Source: a virus
Length of the DNA: 40,973 nt
IMG/VR virus record: IMGVR_UViG_3300005265_000013
Location: 1-40,973 of that record
Direction: 5' to 3' (one strand)
A program made the translations under genes and the position numbers. The notes beneath the pieces are model-generated. The model ran no database searches, had not been told where the DNA came from, and saw only the letters and a list, made by a program, of their open reading frames with translations. Below, piece after piece: positions 35,501 through 40,973 of the stretch. Position 1 is the first letter of the stretch. Each line of letters starts with the position of its first letter.

Positions 35501-36539
35501 TCAAACGGGAATTCAAGAATATGTAGCACCATTGAGAGAGAAAGCAAGGGCATTAAGAGAAAGAGCTTTGCAGTATACGGTTACTGGAGCAACTTTGCCT
35601 GATGAGTTAAAAAGAGCAATTCAGGAAAAGATTGAATATGCTCGACCAGTGAGAGAAAAACAGGCAGAAGCTCTTGCAGCTTATGTGGCAGCTCCTGCAC
35701 GAGCAAGAGAAAAGTATGGAACACCAGAGCTTCCTACATTTGTCTTTAATCCCTTTGCTCGTGAGAGATTAGTGGCTGAAGAAAGGGCTCAGGCTCTTGC
35801 TCCCTATGCTCTTTATTCTGGACTCTTGGGAACCATCAGAGGAGGGATTGGAGAGGCTGTAGGAGCAGGTCAAAGAGCATGGCAGGCTGCCTCTCAATAC
35901 GCTTCTGGACTTGCTCAAATGGCACAGGATGAATATGCCAGAGCACTTGAACAAGCATGGAGAGAGACTGAACTTGCTGCCCGAATGCAAATGCAACAGC
36001 AACAGTTAGCAACACAGCTTGCAATTGCCAAAATGAGAAGAGGAGGGGGAGGAATAGGATTGAGTGGAATACTGTCGTTAGCCAAGTTCTTACAACCTAC
36101 AGCAACGGAAGAGATGGCAGCTATAAATGCGAAGTCTGGATTAAGAGCAGCACAACAGATTCGTGATGTTCTGGAAAGAAATAAAGGAGCATTGTTCTGG
36201 GCAAGAGTTCCGCTTGTGGGAAGATTGATAGGAGGAGAAGACGCTCAAACTCTTCAGGATGCAGGGAGAGAGCTTGTAGATATTCTGGCAAGGTTGCGAA
36301 CAGGAGCAGTCCTTAATCCTCAAGAAATTAAAATATATAATGCTAACTTACCCAAATGGGGAACTGATAAACCAGCTACTATTTACAGAAAATTGCAAAG
36401 ACTTGAACAGATTTATACAGATGTCATCAATAGAGCACAACCCACTTCTAAATTACAGACTTTAGGATGGTTAGGAGGGGGCTCTTTGTTAAATCAATTA
36501 GGACTTCAACAAGCTCCTAGTTGGCAGAAGGAAGAATGA
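35493..36539 (+). CDS. Probable internal virion protein 2
   Basis: A 348-residue, Ala/Arg/Gln-rich helical protein. It has a long helical region (residues about 10-190), a Gly-rich hinge, and a C-terminal part (LRAAQQIRDVLERNKGALFWARVPLVGRLIGGEDAQ, RTGAVLNPQEIKIYNANLP, KLQRLEQIYTDVI) resembling the end of phage internal and DNA-transfer proteins. It overlaps the preceding gene by 8 nt and the next by 4. Exact role is inferred. Confidence 0.6.
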   Translation: MANQTGIQEYVAPLREKARALRERALQYTVTGATLPDELKRAIQEKIEYARPVREKQAEALAAYVAAPARAREKYGTPELPTFVFNPFARERLVAEERAQALAPYALYSGLLGTIRGGIGEAVGAGQRAWQAASQYASGLAQMAQDEYARALEQAWRETELAARMQMQQQQLATQLAIAKMRRGGGGIGLSGILSLAKFLQPTATEEMAAINAKSGLRAAQQIRDVLERNKGALFWARVPLVGRLIGGEDAQTLQDAGRELVDILARLRTGAVLNPQEIKIYNANLPKWGTDKPATIYRKLQRLEQIYTDVINRAQPTSKLQTLGWLGGGSLLNQLGLQQAPSWQKEE

Positions 36540-37483
36540 GAATCAAAGTAAAGGATATCATTACAAACGAGATAGGAACAATAGAGGAAGAGGACTTCAA
36601 TCCTTTAAGATATCAAAGAGTTGGAGAAACTGCTCCCTATGGTGAAGTTTCTACTGAACCCGAAACGAGGGCAGTTTCTGAAACTCCTTCCTCTTTAGGA
36701 ATAAGTCCATTTACCTATTATGCTGCTAAGCTACAGGCTTCACCTATTTTACCTACTATGGGAAGTATGTTATCAGCTGCTGTTCCCATACCAGGAGTGA
36801 GAGGAGCTGTGGGAGGAGGTATCTATCAATATTTGAGCAATCTCTTACAAAGAGGCGGAACTCAGGCTTTTGTTCCTACAAGAGAAGAAGTGGGTAGAAT
36901 TGGGGGAATGGCAGGAACAGGAGCTCTTACAGATATTGGAGTAACTGCTGCCCTTGCTACTCTGGCAAGGACTCCAAAACTGCTTTCTTGGTTGTTTTCT
37001 CCTTTAACCAAAACGAAGTCATTGGTTTACCGAAAATGGATAACTCCCACGGTTGCTTCAAAGGAAGTTGAAGTTCCTCTTGAAGGATTAGCAAGGAGAG
37101 TAAAAGAATTGATACATGGGAGTATTGGTCCTTCTCAGCCTGCTGAAGAAGTAGCTGGAGAGAGCTTTGCTCGCATAATGCAGAGACTTGGAATGAAAGC
37201 TCCAGCAGGAAAAATAGCAGGCAAGATTACTGGTCCTCAAATGTTAAAAATTAGAGGAGCTATTAGTAAAACGGCTTATGGCTCAGACTCTTTAAGAAAG
37301 CAGGTTGATAGGTTGATAGGAAGGGCTATTACTGAGACTCTACATACTAAGTATCCCAAGATGGTAAGACCTGACCAGATTTATCATGTAATTAGCAAAG
37401 TTCAGAATTGGATACAGTGGCCGTTCAGGGGATACATAACTTATCGTATATTAAATCAACTTTCAAAGCTCTTGAGAAGATGA
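36536..37483 (+). CDS. Probable internal virion protein 3
   Basis: A 315-residue protein. A hydrophobic Ala/Gly-rich middle (residues about 65-160, AAVPIPGVRGAVGGGIYQYL, GVTAALATLA) could enter a membrane, and a basic helical end follows. This composition fits proteins that help form a DNA channel across the cell envelope. The start at 36536 overlaps the previous stop (ATGA); an earlier start at 36521 is less likely. No direct homologue was recognised. Confidence 0.55.
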   Translation: MRIKVKDIITNEIGTIEEEDFNPLRYQRVGETAPYGEVSTEPETRAVSETPSSLGISPFTYYAAKLQASPILPTMGSMLSAAVPIPGVRGAVGGGIYQYLSNLLQRGGTQAFVPTREEVGRIGGMAGTGALTDIGVTAALATLARTPKLLSWLFSPLTKTKSLVYRKWITPTVASKEVEVPLEGLARRVKELIHGSIGPSQPAEEVAGESFARIMQRLGMKAPAGKIAGKITGPQMLKIRGAISKTAYGSDSLRKQVDRLIGRAITETLHTKYPKMVRPDQIYHVISKVQNWIQWPFRGYITYRILNQLSKLLRR

Positions 37484-37572
37484 TAGAATTTCTAATTGTT
37501 TTTACATTAGCAATATTAGGAATATATAAAGATTCTCAACAAATAGATTTTTGGGAGAAGGACTATGACTGA
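37480..37572 (+). CDS. 30-residue membrane peptide
   Basis: A 30-residue frame with one hydrophobic segment (IEFLIVFTLAILGIY) and a charged tail. It starts in the previous stop (ATGA) and overlaps the next start by 8 nt. Its end contains the GGGAGAAGG ribosome binding site of the next gene. It may be a small lysis or membrane component, or only a coupling frame. Confidence 0.5.
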   Translation: MIEFLIVFTLAILGIYKDSQQIDFWEKDYD

Positions 37573-37795
37573 CGCACTTGTTCAACTTTTAATACAATCT
37601 GGAGGATTAGGCATAGCTTTCTTTCTTATCTATACCCAAGAAAAGGAAAGAAAGAGAATTAGTAAGATAGTAGAAAATCATTTGAGGCACTCTACTAAAG
37701 TGATTGAGAAGAATACTAAAACTCAGATGAGACTAACCCATGCTATTGACAATTTAGCTGTTCTAATTAAAAATCATAATGAGGAGGGGAGGTGA
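37565..37795 (+). CDS. Small membrane protein, holin/BhlA-like
   Basis: A 76-residue protein: one hydrophobic segment at about residues 8-24 (LLIQSGGLGIAFFLIYT) followed by a charged helical tail (KERKRISKIVENHL). This is the shape of BhlA/UviB-type small phage membrane proteins linked to lysis. A second, two-helix holin candidate lies at 39525..39710, so which one acts in lysis is open. Confidence 0.6.
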   Translation: MTDALVQLLIQSGGLGIAFFLIYTQEKERKRISKIVENHLRHSTKVIEKNTKTQMRLTHAIDNLAVLIKNHNEEGR

Positions 37796-37799
37796 GAAT

Positions 37800-38102
37800 A
37801 TGGCCAGAAAAAGGAAAAAGAGACTTGCTCCTCGAACAAAGGCTCAAAGAGCATATCGTAAAGCAGTAGCCCGTGGTGGAAAAAGAATGAGACCAGGCGG
37901 TGGTGGCAGATTTGCTGCTTTGAAGAAAGCATTAGGCCGAGTTCCAGGGATTAGGACACCAGGAGCTTTAGCGGCATGGATTGGTAGAAGAAAATATGGT
38001 AAAAAGAGATTTCAAAAAATGGCAGTTGCTGGCCGTCGTCGAGCAGCAAGAGGAAGAAGGGGAGATGGAGCATTGGGTTACAGCCGACTGCCTGGGTTTT
38101 AA
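37800..38102 (+). CDS. Very basic small protein
   Basis: A 100-residue protein with about one third Arg/Lys and many glycines (MARKRKKRLAPRTKAQRAYRKAVARGG, then RFAALKKALGRVPGIRTPGALAAWIGRRKYG). The central part looks like a small helical domain; the ends are disordered. It starts similarly to 34673..35500 (RRAYRKL). It probably binds DNA or RNA, possibly in the particle. A strong GGAGGGGAGGTGAG site precedes it; the start at 37800 is preferred over 37779. Confidence 0.7.
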   Translation: MARKRKKRLAPRTKAQRAYRKAVARGGKRMRPGGGGRFAALKKALGRVPGIRTPGALAAWIGRRKYGKKRFQKMAVAGRRRAARGRRGDGALGYSRLPGF

Positions 38103-38125
38103 CCTAATAAAAGGAGGTGAAGAAA

Positions 38126-38287
38126 ATGAGAAATGGTAAACCGTCGATGGAGATAATATGCTCAGAATGTGGAAAAAGTTGTATAATAGTTCCGCATCCA
38201 ACGGCATGGAATTCTCTTGAAGGATATCCTGAGCCATTTGTTTGTGAAGAGTGTCTTAAGAAAAGAAAGAAAGGTGGTGAGAAATAA
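38126..38287 (+). CDS. Zinc-ribbon microprotein
   Basis: A 53-residue protein with CSEC and CEEC knuckles spaced by about 25 residues, a zinc ribbon, and a basic end (KKRKKGGEK). AAAGGAGGTGA lies 5 nt before the ATG. It is the only clear zinc ribbon on the plus strand. Function is unknown. Confidence 0.7.
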   Translation: MRNGKPSMEIICSECGKSCIIVPHPTAWNSLEGYPEPFVCEECLKKRKKGGEK

Positions 38288-38442
38288 TGGGGAAAGGACC
38301 TGCAAGTAAAATTGAACTTTTAGGTGAGAAACACAAGAAGCAACCTCGCTATACTGCTCTTATGATGAAAAGGAGACCTGGTCCTAAAGGTCGAGGTGCA
38401 GTTACTCAGAAAAAAGGTTTAGGAACTCAGGTTGTAAGGTAA
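38287..38442 (+). CDS. Small basic hypothetical protein
   Basis: A 51-residue protein (MGKGPASKIELLGEKHKK, then RRPGPKGRGAVTQKKG), basic and Gly-rich, probably disordered. Its ATG shares a base with the previous stop, and GGTGAG lies 6-7 nt upstream. No family was recognised. Confidence 0.6.
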   Translation: MGKGPASKIELLGEKHKKQPRYTALMMKRRPGPKGRGAVTQKKGLGTQVVR

Positions 38443-38446
38443 ATCT

Positions 38447-39442
38447 ATGAGAATCATAGATATTAGAAAAAAACTCCCTCGTAAGGGTGAATGGCAGAAA
38501 AAATGGGCTAAGTCCTCTCTTCTTGTCTTACATCACGACGCTGTCTTTCGCCCCAATCGCTATGACTCCTTGAAAAGATATATTTCTCAAGCAAATTACC
38601 ACATTAGCAAGGGCTGGCCTGGATTGGCTTACACATATCGCATAGATAATGTTGGTGATATTTTTTACTGTAATGATGAGGACACAATCCTTTGGCACTC
38701 AGGAACTGCTAAGGGAAACAACAATGGTATCGCTATTTGCCTTGATGGAAACTTTGAAAAACAAAACCCAACAGAAAAGCAACTGAAGGCTTTGGATTGG
38801 CTATTAAGAGAATTAATGAACCGCTATAACTTAACAAGAAATGATGTCCTTGGTCATCGGGAACTAAAACCAACTGCCTGCCCTGGCAAGAACCTTTACC
38901 AATGGCTTAATGATTGGAGAAAAAAACAAGAGCCGCAAGGAGCAGAGAAGATTTACACAGAAGAGCAGATGACAGAAATGAGACACCAGCGAGATAGAAA
39001 CTGGAATCTTTACCTTGAAGAGAAAGCAAAAAGGGAGGGATTAGAAAAACAAGTTGAAGACTACAAGCACTCAATTGAAGAGATTGCCAAACAGCTCCAA
39101 TGCTCGGTTGATGTAGCAGAGATAAGGGGCAAGATTGAGGAGCTTTTGGCAATAGAGGATAGAGCTTTAAGAGCAGAAGGGAAAGTGGCAGAACTACAAA
39201 AATTGGTGGATAAGTTAAATGTTGACCTTGATGCTTGCGAAGAAGCTAAAACGAAAGCACTTGAGCAGTATAGAGATACTGCCTCTGCTCTGAAAGAGGC
39301 TCAGAGAGCCGTTAAGAGGGTTACTGAACTTGAAAAAGAGGTAAAGAGACTTGAAAAAAGGAAAACCTTAGACCGATTTAAGACATCTGAATTGTTACCA
39401 GCAGTTTTAAGAGAACTTTGGAGGAGGATTTTTAAAAAATGA
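38447..39442 (+). CDS. N-acetylmuramoyl-L-alanine amidase (endolysin) with coiled-coil tail
   Basis: A 331-residue protein. Residues about 20-155 form a PGRP/Amidase_2 domain: LVLHHDA (His29/30), WHSGTAKGNNNGIAICLDGNF, and GHRELKPTACPGKNL with His137 and Cys145 as the other zinc ligands. It cuts the bond between N-acetylmuramic acid and the stem peptide. Residues about 165-310 are a long coiled coil where endolysins normally carry a wall-binding domain, and the end (LLPAVLRELWRRIFKK) is an amphipathic basic helix, as in endolysins that cross outer membranes. Holin-like genes follow. Confidence 0.88.
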   Translation: MRIIDIRKKLPRKGEWQKKWAKSSLLVLHHDAVFRPNRYDSLKRYISQANYHISKGWPGLAYTYRIDNVGDIFYCNDEDTILWHSGTAKGNNNGIAICLDGNFEKQNPTEKQLKALDWLLRELMNRYNLTRNDVLGHRELKPTACPGKNLYQWLNDWRKKQEPQGAEKIYTEEQMTEMRHQRDRNWNLYLEEKAKREGLEKQVEDYKHSIEEIAKQLQCSVDVAEIRGKIEELLAIEDRALRAEGKVAELQKLVDKLNVDLDACEEAKTKALEQYRDTASALKEAQRAVKRVTELEKEVKRLEKRKTLDRFKTSELLPAVLRELWRRIFKK

Positions 39443-39528
39443 TAGCTGACTTATTAGCAGCTTTTATCATCGCTTTTATCATCTACAAAATCTGGGAACA
39501 TTTAGAAGGAGGTGATAGGTTAGTATGA
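39439..39528 (+). CDS. 29-residue membrane peptide between amidase and holin
   Basis: A 29-residue frame: a hydrophobic helix (IADLLAAFIIAFIIYKIW) and a short charged end. It starts in the amidase stop and ends in the holin start (both ATGA), and it carries the GGAGGTGA ribosome binding site of the holin gene. It could be an antiholin-type peptide or only a translational link. Confidence 0.55.
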   Translation: MIADLLAAFIIAFIIYKIWEHLEGGDRLV

Positions 39529-39710
39529 AAGATTTTCTTAAGAGACTGTCGTCAAGGAAATTTATTTCTGCTTTTGTCATTGCTTTCATTGTCTTTGGCA
39601 ATAAGTATTGGAATTGGAACCTTGACCCCAAAGAAGTATTAGCAGCCGTTTTAGGCTTTCTTGCTTTTATTGGTGTTGAGGGGGCCGCAGATTACAGGAG
39701 GGCAAAATGA
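39525..39710 (+). CDS. Holin
   Basis: A 61-residue protein with two hydrophobic segments, about residues 12-25 (FISAFVIAFIVFGN) and 36-52 (EVLAAVLGFLAFIGVEG), and a basic start (MKDFLKRLSSRKF). The ending GVEGAADYRRAK is typical of a group of small phage holins. It would open the inner membrane to release the amidase. It directly follows the amidase and membrane peptide and overlaps the next gene (ATGA). Confidence 0.75.
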   Translation: MKDFLKRLSSRKFISAFVIAFIVFGNKYWNWNLDPKEVLAAVLGFLAFIGVEGAADYRRAK

Positions 39711-39844
39711 AAGAATACGAACAGTTTATCATTGGCCCCGATGGGGCGGGAAAACCTGATATAAAGCCGCTTGAGAAGTGGCAAAGAGAAAGCAAACCAA
39801 TTAGACCAAACCCGCAGGAGCAAAAAGGGGGAAAAAAGAAATAG
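39707..39844 (+). CDS. Small hydrophilic protein after holin
   Basis: A 45-residue hydrophilic protein (MKEYEQFIIGPDGAGKPDIKP, ending KGGKKK). It is coupled to the holin by ATGA, with CAGGAGGGC upstream. No family was recognised. Confidence 0.55.
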   Translation: MKEYEQFIIGPDGAGKPDIKPLEKWQRESKPIRPNPQEQKGGKKK

Positions 39845-39866
39845 GTTGGCTCCCCATGAGTTGATT

Positions 39867-39913
39867 GGTTGGGAAGGTAACAACCCAAGTCTTTATCCCC
39901 ACGAAAAAGTGGG
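39867..39913 (+). other. Two tandem hairpins before 39929
   Basis: GGTTG/CAACC (39867-39871, 39881-39885) and CCCAC/GTGGG (39898-39902, 39909-39913) in an 84-nt gap. The second ends just before the GGAAGGAG ribosome binding site of the next gene and could control its access. No T-run follows. Confidence 0.4.
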
Positions 39914-39928
39914 AGGAAGGAGTTGGCG

Positions 39929-40093
39929 ATGACAGAAAGATGGCAATGGATACCATTAGGAAAAGGGGGTTTTGTCCAAAACCTTGAGGAGGAAGAAGAG
40001 GCAAAAAGAAGAGTAAGGGAAGGCGAAGAAGAATTTGATAATTGGGAAACGGATACAGGTAAACCAAAAGAGGCAATCTTAGATGAAACATGA
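39929..40093 (+). CDS. Small acidic protein
   Basis: A 54-residue, Glu-rich protein (MTERWQWIPLGKGGFVQN, then EEEEEAKRRVREGEEEF). GGAAGGAG precedes the ATG by about 8 nt. It overlaps the metallophosphoesterase start by 11 nt. Function is unknown. Confidence 0.6.
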   Translation: MTERWQWIPLGKGGFVQNLEEEEEAKRRVREGEEEFDNWETDTGKPKEAILDET

Positions 40094-40973
40094 GAGGCTA
40101 CTTTACATTCCTCCTGACGCCCTCGGTTTAACTGAGGAGCAGGCGGCAACTGCAGAAGCACTAAAGGGGAAGGTCATTGGGAAAAAGGAATGGGAGCATT
40201 TTGTTCCTGAATTTGTTGGCACGAAAGCCCAGACTTTAGATGTAAAAGCTGTCTATAGAGAAATAAGGATGGCTCAGGAGAGATACCAAGAAGCAAGAAT
40301 CTCTCAGCCAGAAGGAAAAGTAAAATTTGAGACTGATTTACCAGTCTCAGTTTTTTTTATCGGTGATGTTCACTACGGCAGTGTTTATACTGATCACAAG
40401 CGGTTTCATAGAGAAATAGAGGAAATTGCGGAAACTCCCAATGCTTATATCATTTGGATGTCAAACCTAATAGATAATGCTATTCCCGCTCAGTATCCCT
40501 GGAATATGCTTGTTAATGCTATTCCGCCAGACAAGCAAGTGATTACAATGAGGAAGATAATTCAGGAGTTGGATGAGAAAGGAAAAGTCTTAGGAGCGGT
40601 TACTTCTCCGTGCCATGAGGGCTGGACATGGAAGCATGCAGGACAGGATGTTAATGCCCTTCTTTTTGGCTTTGAAGACAGGAGATTTCCTGTCTTAGAA
40701 AATGGAGGCAGGCTTTATCTTCAGTTTCCAAGGGCAAAATATCTAATTGTTCTTTATCACCAAATTGGGCCATTCCGCTCAAACTTTAACCGCCTGCACG
40801 GACTTCAGCAGATGAACCGCTTGAAATTGAAGATGGAGGCCGACATTGTCGTCGGAGCTCATTATCATGTCGCTGCTATTGAAATGAACTATAAAGGAGT
40901 GGGAGAAAAACACCGAGAACCAGCTATCTATATTCAATCTGGAACATATAAAGGGATAAGCAAAATTCACGAC
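40083..40973 (+). CDS. Metallophosphoesterase-like protein, partial (runs off right edge)
   Basis: 297 residues visible, no stop before the edge. Calcineurin-like motifs: FIGDVHYGS (motif I), WMSNLID where GDxxD is expected, SPCHEGW where GNHE is expected, and GAHYHVA for the terminal GHTH. Motif I and the histidines remain, but the metal-bridging Asp and the Asn are changed, so activity or metal use may be altered. The N-terminal 100 residues are a helical extension. The family cleaves phosphodiesters or phosphomonoesters of nucleotides or DNA ends. Confidence 0.75.
   Translation, partial: MKHERLLYIPPDALGLTEEQAATAEALKGKVIGKKEWEHFVPEFVGTKAQTLDVKAVYREIRMAQERYQEARISQPEGKVKFETDLPVSVFFIGDVHYGSVYTDHKRFHREIEEIAETPNAYIIWMSNLIDNAIPAQYPWNMLVNAIPPDKQVITMRKIIQELDEKGKVLGAVTSPCHEGWTWKHAGQDVNALLFGFEDRRFPVLENGGRLYLQFPRAKYLIVLYHQIGPFRSNFNRLHGLQQMNRLKLKMEADIVVGAHYHVAAIEMNYKGVGEKHREPAIYIQSGTYKGISKIHD

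Noticed and set aside
1-40973. Terminal direct repeat or circular join of the window ends
   Set aside because: The first and last bases share no visible repeat, and the last gene is cut at the right edge.

Overview
This window is the genome, or a large part of the genome, of a tailed double-stranded DNA bacteriophage (Caudoviricetes). The host is a bacterium. Three things point there: two peptidoglycan-cleaving enzymes (an amidase and a lytic transglycosylase), Shine-Dalgarno sites of the AAAGGAGGTGA type, and sigma70-like promoters (TTGACA, 17 bp, TATAAT). The DNA is AT-rich and the proteins are lysine-rich. Nothing fixes the host more closely. No long-tail genes (tape measure, tail tube, sheath) are visible, while P22-like connector, propeller and internal-virion-type proteins are, so a short-tailed (podovirus-like) particle is inferred. 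No DNA polymerase, helicase, primase, integrase or lysogeny repressor was recognised. The metallophosphoesterase gene runs off the right edge, so more genome probably lies outside.

Layout. (1) Bases 1-6984, minus strand: a dense early operon of about 26 mostly tiny genes. It includes an ATP-dependent DNA ligase, a MerR-like DNA-binding protein, an OB-fold-like protein and five zinc-ribbon microproteins. Many genes are joined by ATGA stop/start overlaps or by a repeated Shine-Dalgarno cassette. Inside it, at 2156-2483, is a gene-free block with six phased AATTCCCGCA repeats and a promoter with no gene behind it; this is a candidate replication origin. (2) Bases 6985-7109: a divergent control region with back-to-back promoters and TAGTGTT operator-like sites. 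(3) Bases 7110-18741, plus strand: the head module, with small terminase, large terminase carrying two inteins, portal, lytic transglycosylase, scaffold, decoration-like protein, major capsid protein and a Ser/Thr-tailed surface protein. (4) Bases 18783-26546: a nine-enzyme sugar cassette with its own promoter (six glycosyltransferases, a short UDP-glucose/GDP-mannose dehydrogenase relative, an extended SDR epimerase/dehydratase, a SAM methyltransferase) plus one small unknown gene. (5) Bases 26592-34293: tail and connector genes, several with very long Ser/Thr tracts. (6) Bases 34294-37483: probable internal virion (ejection) proteins. (7) Bases 37480-40093: small basic, zinc-ribbon and membrane microproteins with amidase and holin candidates. 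(8) From 40083: a partial metallophosphoesterase.

How the parts may work together. The sugar cassette is embedded between structural genes whose products carry roughly 870 residues of almost pure Thr/Ser. The main hypothesis is that the phage builds and O-glycosylates its own mucin-like virion fibres or coat. A second theme is expression control. At least seven transcription units have a -10 box only 7-9 nt before the start codon, which predicts leaderless mRNAs. Other genes lack a Shine-Dalgarno site and either follow a stop codon directly or sit just behind a hairpin.
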